Shown here piece after piece: positions 32,464 through 40,986 of a DNA stretch of 64,000 bases. Positions within the stretch are counted from its first letter, which is position 1. Each line of letters opens with the position of its first letter. A program made the position numbers and the translations under genes. Source of the stretch: JBMYRH01 sp049602155 (GTDB lineage Bacteria > Myxococcota_A > UBA9042 > PHBI01 > JBMYRH01); contig JBMYRH010000011.1 in the NCBI GenBank assembly GCA_049602155.1, positions 124,001 to 188,000 of the forward strand, in the 5' to 3' direction. The notes beneath the pieces are model-generated. The model saw only the letters and a program-made list of their open reading frames with translations. It was not told the origin of the DNA and made no database searches.

Positions 32464-35043
32464 TTGCGGCTGAACCTCTTCCTGACCCTCGTCGCCCTCC
32501 TCACCCTCGGCGCCTGCGGAGACACCTCTTCGCCCACCTCTGACGACTCAGACGCGAGCGGCGACGTGAACGGGGCCCCACCCAGTGACGGGACCTCTGA
32601 TGCAATCGGCGCTCCGGAGTCGGACGGAGAGATCACGGACGGCGGCGATGAGGAGATCACTGAGAGCAGCTGGTCTTGCGTGGCCATGACAGAGACCCCC
32701 GACTACCTGCAGCAGATCGGGTGTCGTGATGACTTCGAGGCTGTCGCCTCCCTCCCCCTCGACGCCTCTATCCCCGGCGCTCGCTCCACAAAGAGCGTCG
32801 TCGACCGCTTCGATGACAATGCGCTCTACATCCAGAACGCGAACATCTACGCCCTGCACTACGAGTTCTGTACGGAGTACCTCTCTGGCGATGGGCTGCC
32901 CCCCGTCGGCGCGATGGCTCAGTTCAACCAGACGGAGTACTACAGCCCAGATCGGCGCTTCTTGTTGGGCATCCTGACTTGGTACGAGGAGCCTGGGGTC
33001 TGGGTCTACGAGATCGAGCCTTGGGACACGATGACCGCGGAGCTTATCGAAGAGGGCTTTGAGATCATCCGAGCGAACACCTACTTCGGGGACGATCTCT
33101 ACTTCCACCCGGCGAGCGAGGCCATCGCCGTCGAGGCGGAGAAGCTCCCCGACTCGGTGCCGATCATCACCACCGATGAGCTCTTCGCCGGGGTCACCTA
33201 CCAGCCGCTCAACCTGGGGACGTCCACAGGCAAGCTCCGGTTCTTGGACAGCAACGGCTTGGCCAACTCGGACCTGAACTACCGCGACATCGTGGTCCTC
33301 GACCACGTGCCCAATGACATCGGCGTGGTCAGCGGGATCATCACAGGCAAACACCAGACACCGCTGAGCCACATCAACGTGCTATCCCAGAACCGAGGCA
33401 CGCCGAACATGGCGTTGATCGGCGCCTTCGAAGACGAGACCCTCGCGCCCCTCGACGGGTCGTGGGTCGAGCTCACCGTCGGCGCCTTTGACTGGTCCAT
33501 CCGCGAGGTCACGAAAGAGGAGGCCGACGCCTGGTGGGAGGCCAATAAGCCAGAAGCCATCGACGTCCCCCCCTTCGATCTCTCCATCACGGAGATCAAA
33601 GATGTCGATCGCCTCCTCCCCTTTGACGGGGCCAGGAGCGTCGAGAATATCCCCACCGCAGAGGACCTAGAGTCCGCCTTGGCACAGGCCATCCCAGCCT
33701 TTGGAGGCAAAGCCAGCCACTACGCCGGGTTCTCCTACATGGGGGCGCTGGACCAATCACAAACCGACGGCGAGATGAGCATGACCGAGAGCGCGCCGTG
33801 GCAAACGGTTCAGGTGGGCTTAAAAGGCTACCTAGAGCGCTTGGCGGTCCAAGTCAGCTTCCCGGATGGTCCCGTGGAGAGCCTCCCCGTCGGCGTGCTC
33901 CGCGTCTACGAGGGCGCCGGAGTGGATGGCGCGTTGCTGCGCGAGCAGTCCATGAGGATGATCGTCGAGGATGACGGTTGGACCTGGGTGCGCCTCATTG
34001 ACGACCTGAAGGTCAGCAAGGACGACGTGTTGACTCTGCAGCTTGACGTGACCGACGCCGAGGGTGTGGTCTCGGGGGCGCCGGGCGACCTGTACACCGA
34101 GGGCGCCTCGAGCGATGGGGACGACGTCGACATGGCCTTCAAGACCGTGATCACGAAGGTCCGACACCCCAAGGCCTTCGGGATCCCGATCTACTGGTAC
34201 CGCGAGCACATGACCACCAACGGCCTAGACGCGATGGTCGATGAGATGCTCGCAGACCCGGAATTCCAAGGCAGCGCCAGCGTACGAGCGGACCGCCTCG
34301 ATGAGCTTCAGGACGCGATCAAAGACGCCCCCATGAACCCCGCCCTCCTCGAGGCGGTGACCGACAAGATGATCCATGACTTTGGGAACATCCGCATGCG
34401 GTTCCGCTCCTCGACGAACGCCGAGGACCTCGGGGGATTCACAGGGGCCGGGCTCTACACCTCCAAGACCGGCGACCTCAACGACCCGGACAAGCCCCCC
34501 GAGGAGGCCATCAAGAAGGTCTGGGCGAGCATCTGGAACTACAAGGCGTACGACGAACGCCAGTACCGAAGCATCGACCACAAGGCCGTCGGGATGGCGC
34601 TCCTGTGTCACCGCTCATTCCCTGATGAAGAGGCCAACGGCGTCGCGCTGACCGCCAACATCTTCGATACGACGGGGCTTGAGCCTGGGTTTTACATCAA
34701 CGTGCAATACGGCGGCGCCTCCGTTGTGCTCCCGGAGGCCGGGACGACCACAGATCAGATCGTCTACTACTACTACCAGCCTGGCCAACCTCAGATCTTC
34801 TTGAGCCACTCGAACCTCATCCCCGAGGGCGGCGGCGACACCGTCCTCACGAACAGCCAGCTGTACGAGCTCGGGACCGGCCTCGACGCCCTGCATCAAT
34901 TCTGGAAGCCCCTCTACGGACCACCGCCTGGTGAGCTGAGCTATTACGCGATGGACGTCGAGTTCAAGTTCGAGGGCCTCCCCGGAGAAGAGCCGGAGCT
35001 CTTCATCAAGCAGGCCCGACCTCACCCCGGTTGGGGGCTCTAG
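32464..35043 (+). CDS. Secreted PEP-synthase/dikinase-like lipoprotein with reordered domains
   Basis: The 859-aa lipoprotein starts with TTG 32464 (AGGAG upstream; lipobox TLGAC, Cys18). Residues about 270-330 form the swivelling phosphohistidine domain, with TPLSHINVLSQNRGTPN (His303 the candidate phospho-histidine). The pyruvate,phosphate-dikinase-type ATP-binding domain comes after it: IPAFGGKASHYAGF (about 412), IPIYWYREHM, MRFRSSTNAEDLGGFTGAGLYTS (about 646) and the closing IKQARPHPG. A beta-sandwich of about 120 residues is inserted inside that domain. No PEP-binding TIM barrel is present. This order resembles glucan water dikinases. An ATP-using fold on a lipoprotein is unexpected, since no ATP is available outside; the role is unknown. 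Confidence 0.8.
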   Translation: MRLNLFLTLVALLTLGACGDTSSPTSDDSDASGDVNGAPPSDGTSDAIGAPESDGEITDGGDEEITESSWSCVAMTETPDYLQQIGCRDDFEAVASLPLDASIPGARSTKSVVDRFDDNALYIQNANIYALHYEFCTEYLSGDGLPPVGAMAQFNQTEYYSPDRRFLLGILTWYEEPGVWVYEIEPWDTMTAELIEEGFEIIRANTYFGDDLYFHPASEAIAVEAEKLPDSVPIITTDELFAGVTYQPLNLGTSTGKLRFLDSNGLANSDLNYRDIVVLDHVPNDIGVVSGIITGKHQTPLSHINVLSQNRGTPNMALIGAFEDETLAPLDGSWVELTVGAFDWSIREVTKEEADAWWEANKPEAIDVPPFDLSITEIKDVDRLLPFDGARSVENIPTAEDLESALAQAIPAFGGKASHYAGFSYMGALDQSQTDGEMSMTESAPWQTVQVGLKGYLERLAVQVSFPDGPVESLPVGVLRVYEGAGVDGALLREQSMRMIVEDDGWTWVRLIDDLKVSKDDVLTLQLDVTDAEGVVSGAPGDLYTEGASSDGDDVDMAFKTVITKVRHPKAFGIPIYWYREHMTTNGLDAMVDEMLADPEFQGSASVRADRLDELQDAIKDAPMNPALLEAVTDKMIHDFGNIRMRFRSSTNAEDLGGFTGAGLYTSKTGDLNDPDKPPEEAIKKVWASIWNYKAYDERQYRSIDHKAVGMALLCHRSFPDEEANGVALTANIFDTTGLEPGFYINVQYGGASVVLPEAGTTTDQIVYYYYQPGQPQIFLSHSNLIPEGGGDTVLTNSQLYELGTGLDALHQFWKPLYGPPPGELSYYAMDVEFKFEGLPGEEPELFIKQARPHPGWGL

Positions 35044-35094
35044 GCGCCCCCTCCAAGTATGCTCATCCACTCTTCGAACCTCCCAAGGACCTCC

Positions 35095-36267
35095 ATGCGA
35101 CGCTCTCTACCATTGGCGCTCATCCTGTGCCTGACCATCGGCTGCGGCGATGACACCGCCGCCACCGCCGACGACACCTCCTCGACCACGACGGAGCCCA
35201 CCACCGAGACCGACAGCGGCGCCTCTGGCGCGATCGAGGACGTCGTCACCGCAGAGGATGCCGGCCCTGGAGATGAGGTTGAGGGGGACACTGAAGTGCC
35301 GACTGAGTCGGACAGCGTCGCCGAGGCTGACACCACGCCGACCGACCCCGTCGAGCCCGATCCGAATGACAACCACGGGCACAGCCTGTCACCGACCGCG
35401 ACCTACGGCGAGGCCTGCACCCAGAACTCCCGAATCGGGCACTTCCAGGTCACGCACGATGAGTTCTACGCTGCCGTCACAGGGACGGTCGCCTCTGGGG
35501 TCATCCCGTTGACCATCCTCCAGCCTGTGCTTGAGAGCGGTGACTGCACCATGTTGCAGAAGGTGAACCCCTTCTGCGATCCCCCGTGCGGTGGCGGTGA
35601 CCTCTGTGATCACAGCGGCGGCTGCATCCCCTACCCCGCCAACCAAAACCTCGGCAACGTGTCCGTGTCTGGGCTCCTGAAGGACCCGCTGGTCATGGAG
35701 CCCAACGCGAGCGACTACTACACCGACGTCGCCGTCCCCTTCCCGCTCTTCGACCCGAGCGCTCAGATCGACCTCGTCGCCGAGGGCAACGAGCTAGACG
35801 GCTTCGCGCTCCGCGCTTGGGGCGTCCCGAACGTGATGCTCCCGGTCGACCCCAGCACCAATGAGACGGTCATCTGGGAGATGGAGGCCGGCATGCCGCT
35901 GACCGTGGAGTGGGACGCTGAGCCCGGCCCTTGGCGCATGATCGTCAGCCTCAACGTGGACCAGCATGGCAACTCCCCGGTCACGATGTTCTGCAACGTC
36001 GAGGACAACGGGAGCGTCGTCATCGGCGCCGAGCTCATCGACACGCTGCTCGGGTACGGCGTCAGCGGCTTCGCCACCGCAGACTTCCGCCGGACGACCG
36101 TCGACTCCCTGCAACTCGGGGACACCGGCTGCGTCCAGATGAGCGTGGAGAGCTTGATGCTCGGCCGCCTCACCGTGGCAGGGCACGTCCCCTGCAAATT
36201 CGACCCGGACTGCCCCGACGGCTACGTCTGCGAGATGGCCATCGAGACCTGCGTGGAGGACAAATAA
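35095..36267 (+). CDS. Secreted lipoprotein with Cys pairs, unknown function
   Basis: From ATG 35095 the protein is 390 aa with a clear lipobox (LTIGC, Cys17) and a Thr/Asp/Glu-rich linker to about residue 95. The folded part is beta-rich with Cys motifs such as CDPPCGGGDLCDHSGGC and ends CKFDPDCPDGYVCEM..CVEDK, an EGF/Dickkopf-like Cys pattern. No enzymatic motif is seen. The next gene begins 3 nt after its stop, so they are probably co-expressed surface proteins. Confidence 0.65.
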   Translation: MRRSLPLALILCLTIGCGDDTAATADDTSSTTTEPTTETDSGASGAIEDVVTAEDAGPGDEVEGDTEVPTESDSVAEADTTPTDPVEPDPNDNHGHSLSPTATYGEACTQNSRIGHFQVTHDEFYAAVTGTVASGVIPLTILQPVLESGDCTMLQKVNPFCDPPCGGGDLCDHSGGCIPYPANQNLGNVSVSGLLKDPLVMEPNASDYYTDVAVPFPLFDPSAQIDLVAEGNELDGFALRAWGVPNVMLPVDPSTNETVIWEMEAGMPLTVEWDAEPGPWRMIVSLNVDQHGNSPVTMFCNVEDNGSVVIGAELIDTLLGYGVSGFATADFRRTTVDSLQLGDTGCVQMSVESLMLGRLTVAGHVPCKFDPDCPDGYVCEMAIETCVEDK

Positions 36268-36270
36268 ATC

Positions 36271-38697
36271 GTGTGGCGGCTGACGTTGATACTGGCCCTG
36301 CTGACCCTGGCACCGAGCGCCCTCGCGGCGCCTGACATCACGGTCTGCAAAGGTGCCCTAGAGCCAAGCCTCGAGGGCGGCTGTGAGGGCATCGACTACA
36401 CCGGCTGCTGTGACCTGAGCGGCCGCGCGATTTGGTGCGATAAGGGAGACCTCTATTGCGTCGACTGCGCGGACGGCTTCGAGTTCTGCGGCTGGAACAC
36501 GCTGGGCTATTACGATTGCGGTCAGGCTCAAGGGAGCGCGGACCCCACGGGCAGCGCACCCGCCTCATGTGACCCCTGCCCAGCTGAGTGCGCAGGTGAC
36601 GCCGCCTGCAGCCCGACCTGCACGGGCCTGTGCGGGACATGCAGCGGCGACGCGGTATGCCTCAGCTCTGGGGCTTGCTACAGCGACCAATGCGGCAGCA
36701 AAGAGTGCGGCACCGATCCCCAAGGGGTCGACTGTGGTCAGTGCGGCCCAGGCACCACGTGCGTCGAGGGGGTCTGGCAGTGCCTTGAGATCCCAGCGCC
36801 CTGTCAGTCCAAGGCGAGCCCAGGCTGTGACGGGTGCGGCTGTGAGTCCTGCGTCTGCGACCTCTACCCGAGCTGCTGCACCCAGAGCTGGGACCTCTTC
36901 TGCGCCTCGGCCTGCGAGCTGGCCTGCGGTGAGTCCTGCGACCCCTGTCCGCCCAGCCCGAGCTGCGACGGGATCGACTGCGGAAGCTACTGCGGCGTGG
37001 ACTGTGGCAACTGCGCCGACGGCGAGCTCTGCCTGGACTTCAGCTGCTGCAAACCGAGCTGCGACGGCAAGAGCTGCGGCGATGACGGCTGCGGTGGCTC
37101 CTGCGGAGGATGCACAGGCAATGACGTCTGCGTCGATGGCGAGTGTGCGCCCTGCCCGGCGAGCTGTGACGGCAAGGTCTGCGGCGATGACGGGTGCGGC
37201 GGCTCCTGCGGTGACTGTGCCGAAGGCAGCTACTGCGTCAGCGGCGTGTGCAGCATCAGCGCCTGCGACGGGCGCTGTGAGAGCGGCGACGTCAGCTGTG
37301 GTGAAGACTGCACCTGCTCGTGCAACGCCTCCTGCTTCGAGTTCGGAGACTGCTGCCCGGGGCTCTGTGATGTCTGCGGCGCGTCCTTCCCCGACAACTG
37401 CTGCGTCCCTGATTGTGACGGCAAGACCTGCGGTGCCGATGGATGCGGAGGCTCTTGCGGCGGGTGCCCGCCCGGGCAGCTCTGCGACGCTGCCTTCTTC
37501 CTGTGCATTGACTGCACCCCCGATTGCTTCGGTAAGAGCTGCGGCGACGACGGGTGCGGCAGCTCCTGTGGCGCCTGCGACGCGGGCTTGGAGTGTAACG
37601 ACGCGGGCCAATGCCAAGCCTGCGAACCGGCCTGTGAAGGCAAGGCCTGCGGCGACGATGGATGCGGAAGTACCTGCGGCACCTGCGAGTCAGGGACGCT
37701 CTGCCTCGAGGGCAGCTGCGCACCGCTCCTGTGTGAGGCGCAATGCGGCAAAGAGGAGGTCGCCTCCACGACAGGTGAGACCTGCTCGTGTAGCCCCTTC
37801 TGCCTGGGCGAGGAGAACTGCTGCGCTGGGTTCTGCGAGAGCTGCGGAGAGGACTACGCCTCTCTCTGCTGCGCCCCTCAGTGCGACGGGCGCGAGTGCG
37901 GCGATGACGGGTGCTGGGGCTCTTGCGGCGCGTGCAAGGTCAACCAGAGCTGCATTGAGGGCATCTGCGTGACCTGCCAACCCGACTGCTTGAACAAGGG
38001 CTGTGGACCCGACGGCTGCGGCGGATCTTGCGGCTCTTGCAGCGCCGGCTTCGAATGCGAAGGAGGCTACTGCGTCGTCTGTGAGCCTGATTGTGTGGGC
38101 AAGACCTGTGGACCGGATGGGTGCGGCGGTTCCTGTGGCTCTTGCAGCGCAGGGACCCTGTGTGAAGGAAACGACTGCGTCGACTGCGAGCCCGTCTGTG
38201 AGGGCTTGGAGTGCGGTGATGACAGCTGCGGCGGCTTCTGCAACAACATCAGCGAGACCCCCGACTGCCTCGACAATATCCTGACGTGGTGTGACGCGGG
38301 TCGCACCATGACCATCGACTGCGGCGCCTACAATCAAAACTGCGTCCTGCATGAGCTCGAGGGCCACCGATGCCTCCCTATCGAGTCTTGCGAGGCGACC
38401 TGCGCGGGTAAGAACTGCGGCGCCAACGGGTGTGGCGGCTTCTGCGGCAGCTGCGCGACCGGCGAGGTCTGCGACGATGGTGTCTGCACCGGGGTCGGGG
38501 AGATCGCCTCTGACGTGGAGGAGTCCCCAGACACTTGGGTCGAGTTAGAGGTCCCCGAGGTGGAGGCCCCTGCACCGACAGACGACTCCTCAGGGTGCCA
38601 AGCTCCCGCCTCCGGTCCAATCCACTGGGCCTTCGTCGCCGCTCTCTGCGCCTTCACCCTGTGGCGAAGGCGACGACACTTGGCTCAATCCAAGTAG
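36271..38697 (+). CDS. Cys-rich repeat surface protein with somatomedin-B-like modules and C-terminal anchor
   Basis: The 808-aa protein starts GTG 36271 and has a Sec signal ending SALA. It contains about ten units of CDGKxCGDDGCGGSCGxC, and at least two segments with the somatomedin-B Cys pattern: CDGRCESG...CTCSCNASCFEFGDCC and CEAQCGKE...CSCSPFCLGEENCC. The C-terminus has GCQAP, a hydrophobic stretch (WAFVAALCAFTLW) and RRRRHL, a MYXO-CTERM-like sorting tail. It is likely displayed on the cell surface and heavily disulfide-bonded. The stop lies 13 bp inside the 3' end of the convergent kinase gene. Adhesion is a guess. Confidence 0.8.
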   Translation: MWRLTLILALLTLAPSALAAPDITVCKGALEPSLEGGCEGIDYTGCCDLSGRAIWCDKGDLYCVDCADGFEFCGWNTLGYYDCGQAQGSADPTGSAPASCDPCPAECAGDAACSPTCTGLCGTCSGDAVCLSSGACYSDQCGSKECGTDPQGVDCGQCGPGTTCVEGVWQCLEIPAPCQSKASPGCDGCGCESCVCDLYPSCCTQSWDLFCASACELACGESCDPCPPSPSCDGIDCGSYCGVDCGNCADGELCLDFSCCKPSCDGKSCGDDGCGGSCGGCTGNDVCVDGECAPCPASCDGKVCGDDGCGGSCGDCAEGSYCVSGVCSISACDGRCESGDVSCGEDCTCSCNASCFEFGDCCPGLCDVCGASFPDNCCVPDCDGKTCGADGCGGSCGGCPPGQLCDAAFFLCIDCTPDCFGKSCGDDGCGSSCGACDAGLECNDAGQCQACEPACEGKACGDDGCGSTCGTCESGTLCLEGSCAPLLCEAQCGKEEVASTTGETCSCSPFCLGEENCCAGFCESCGEDYASLCCAPQCDGRECGDDGCWGSCGACKVNQSCIEGICVTCQPDCLNKGCGPDGCGGSCGSCSAGFECEGGYCVVCEPDCVGKTCGPDGCGGSCGSCSAGTLCEGNDCVDCEPVCEGLECGDDSCGGFCNNISETPDCLDNILTWCDAGRTMTIDCGAYNQNCVLHELEGHRCLPIESCEATCAGKNCGANGCGGFCGSCATGEVCDDGVCTGVGEIASDVEESPDTWVELEVPEVEAPAPTDDSSGCQAPASGPIHWAFVAALCAFTLWRRRRHLAQSK

Positions 38698-40544
38698 TCG
38701 TCGAGCCGCGACGCAGGCTTCTTCTTCGGCTTAGGGGCATCCTTCGGGGCCGCCGCCTTGGGCTTGGACGTGCGCTTGTTCCGCTGGGCCCGGGCCTTGC
38801 TCTTCGCCTTGCTCTTCGCCTTGCTCTTCGCTTTCGCTGGCTTGGCCGGCGCGTTCGAGACGAGGCTCTCTTTGATGAGCTGGTTCTTCGAGGGCGTGAA
38901 CTCTACGACCTTGGCTTCATAGCCAGCCTTGGTCAGCAAGAGCTGCGCCGCGGCGTCGCCCTTGGTCAGGGTCACCATCGTCGGTGTGGTCCCCACAAGC
39001 TCACCGTCATGGCGGATCTCAACGCCGTCAGGGACGGTCACGACGCTCACTGAGACCTTCTCCACCGCCTTCGGGGCGGGGGCAGCCACCGGGACCATCG
39101 CAGGCTTTGCGGCAGCCTTAGAATCGACAACAGGTTGAGTCACCACGGGCGCGGTCGGTGCAGCGGTCGGGGTCGCAGCGGCGGGGGTCACCGGAGGCTG
39201 AGGCGCCTTGTCGGCGGCTCCTCCGGACATCGCGAACCATGCGCCGGCGCCAACCACCGCGAGCACCACGGCTGCGATGGCGGGCATCATCCCGCTCTTG
39301 GGTGCCTTCTGTGGGACCACGGTCGCCGTCACCTGATCTAGGACGGCGCCGGTCCCCATGGCGGTATGCGCCGACGAGCTCAGCACTGGGTTCGCTTCGG
39401 GGGTGAGGACTGCGGCTCCGGCGACGGTCTGGTCGAAGCCGCCTGCCGTCAAGCTGGGGTCCGAGGGGAGCGCGGCGGCGGTGGCACCGCCTCCGGAGAC
39501 GATCGGCTGTGAATAGGGCGATGTCGTGTTCGGCATCACGTTCGGGTGACCCGCGATGGTCGCGTGATCTGTCGCTGTGTCCTCTTTGCCGGCGATGGCG
39601 AGCTCAAGGCCACGCCGGAACGCTGAGGCGTCCGCTGGGCGATGGACGGGATCTTTCATCAAGCAGCGCCCGACGAAATTGCTCACAGCGCCTGGAAGCT
39701 CAGGGAGCATCGTGGCCAACGGTGGCGGGTTGTGCATCACGTGCTGCTGCATCACCACAAAGGGCGTGTCGCCTTTGAAGGGTGACTCGCCGCTGAGCAT
39801 CTCGTAGACCATCACGCCGAGGGCGTAGACATCGGCGCGGGCGTCGACCGTGCGCCCTGTGACCGCCTCGGGGGACATGTACGCCGGGGTGCCTGCCACG
39901 GTGCCGGTCGCCGTGAGTGCGCCGCCGTCATTGAGCTCTTGGGCCCGAGCGATCCCAAAGTCTAGGACCTTGACGAACTCGGCCCCCTTGCTGCGCGCCG
40001 CGAGGAGCACGTTCTCTGGCTTGAGGTCGCGGTGAACGATCCCTTGCTCGTGCGCTTCAGCGAGCGACTCGCCGATCTGGTCGATGATGTTGACCGTGTC
40101 GCTTAGCGACAACGGGCCTTCCGTGTCGAGCTTCGCGCGCAGGGTGCGCCCCGCGAGGAACTCCATCGCGATGAAGAGGTGACCATCGTCGGTCTGACCG
40201 AAGTCGTAGATCGTGACGGTGTGATCATTTATCAGACGGCTCGTGGCCTTGGCCTCGAGCAAAAATCGACGCGCAGCGAGCGTGTCGTCCGCTGTGTCTT
40301 TCCGGAGGATCTTGATCGCCACGTCGCGATCGACCGAGAGCTGGCGTGCCAGATAGACCGACCCCATGCCCCCAGCGCCGAGCATCTCGGTGACCTTGAA
40401 GCGCCCGCCGATGGTCGTCCCGATAAAGGGATCCCCCTGATCACGCAGCTCTAGTGTCGCGCCGTCGATGGGGCATGTATCCATCCCGGCCTCGTCGTAG
40501 ATGCCGCCACATAACGGGCACCATTTCAGAGCTTCGCTTTCGAT
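38685..40544 (-). CDS. Ser/Thr protein kinase with N-terminal zinc ribbon, TM helix and PEGA domain
   Basis: The kinase domain (LGAGGMGSVYLARQ, VAIKIL, HRDLKPENVLL, DFGIARA, GTPAYMSPEA) is a complete Hanks-type kinase. A Pro/Ala linker, one TM helix (AIAAVVLAVVGAGAWFAM), a PEGA domain (VPDGVEIRHDGELVGTTP) and a basic Lys-rich tail follow. The ATG at 40484 cuts a zinc ribbon in half: the codons before it read LKWCPLCGGIYDEAG and pair with CPIDG after it. The frame stays open up to a TAA, with no ATG/GTG/TTG. The perfect GGAGGAG site (40551-40557) lies 6 nt before an ATC codon at 40544-40542, which I take as the probable start. The CTG at 40529 or the ATG at 40484 (599 aa) are alternatives. Confidence 0.88.
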   Translation of the reverse strand: MESEALKWCPLCGGIYDEAGMDTCPIDGATLELRDQGDPFIGTTIGGRFKVTEMLGAGGMGSVYLARQLSVDRDVAIKILRKDTADDTLAARRFLLEAKATSRLINDHTVTIYDFGQTDDGHLFIAMEFLAGRTLRAKLDTEGPLSLSDTVNIIDQIGESLAEAHEQGIVHRDLKPENVLLAARSKGAEFVKVLDFGIARAQELNDGGALTATGTVAGTPAYMSPEAVTGRTVDARADVYALGVMVYEMLSGESPFKGDTPFVVMQQHVMHNPPPLATMLPELPGAVSNFVGRCLMKDPVHRPADASAFRRGLELAIAGKEDTATDHATIAGHPNVMPNTTSPYSQPIVSGGGATAAALPSDPSLTAGGFDQTVAGAAVLTPEANPVLSSSAHTAMGTGAVLDQVTATVVPQKAPKSGMMPAIAAVVLAVVGAGAWFAMSGGAADKAPQPPVTPAAATPTAAPTAPVVTQPVVDSKAAAKPAMVPVAAPAPKAVEKVSVSVVTVPDGVEIRHDGELVGTTPTMVTLTKGDAAAQLLLTKAGYEAKVVEFTPSKNQLIKESLVSNAPAKPAKAKSKAKSKAKSKARAQRNKRTSKPKAAAPKDAPKPKKKPASRLDDYLD

Positions 40545-40986
40545 GGGGGACTCCTCCGGATAGTCTTCCCGTTAACGATACTCTACACACGCGTACGGGC
40601 ACCCTGCAAGATCCTGCGCCGGCGCGCCGGAGACACGCCGACCCGCTCAGCCTCGGGCGACAGGTCATCAGCCGACGGCCATACGCGAACTTCATCCGAC
40701 ATGTCCCTCATTCACCGAGAGCGCACCGCCGAAAAGAGACATCAAAAGCACAGGTGTGAACTTTTTCTACAAAAACACCATGTCGAGCGAGGCGCGACAT
40801 CGACCTATCTGCACGAATTGACAAGTATTCGACGAGGTTCATGACTTGGCACAAACTCTGCTAGTACTCACTGCATACAGCGAGCCTTTGAGCTTCGCGC
40901 ACCGACCGGGAGGGGCCATGACGGGGACACAGCTTGCGCCTTCACGCGGACGCAATCGACACAATCAGACCACAGGAGAAGAGACC
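40545..40986. other. 442-bp divergent intergenic region between the PEGA kinase and a Cys-rich surface protein
   Basis: This is the longest non-coding stretch in the window. It holds the kinase ribosome-binding site at its left end, a perfect 12-bp palindrome CCGGCGCGCCGG (40619-40630), AT-richer DNA around 40755-40850 with a TTGACA hexamer (40829-40834), a sigma-54-type promoter at 40847-40862, and a leader of about 115 nt before the ATG at 40987. I see no RNA gene in it. Confidence 0.6.
40847..40862 (+). promoter_or_regulatory. Candidate sigma-54 promoter
   Basis: TGGCACAAACTCTGCT matches the -24/-12 consensus: GG and GC elements with exactly 10 nt between them. It is 125 bp upstream of the Cys-rich protein start. 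No activator site was identified, so the match is on core spacing only. Confidence 0.45.

Noticed and set aside
36569..37972. Overlapping frame in the Cys-repeat gene
   Set aside because: Ala/Arg/Thr-rich shadow of the Cys-rich repeat codons, without a start context.
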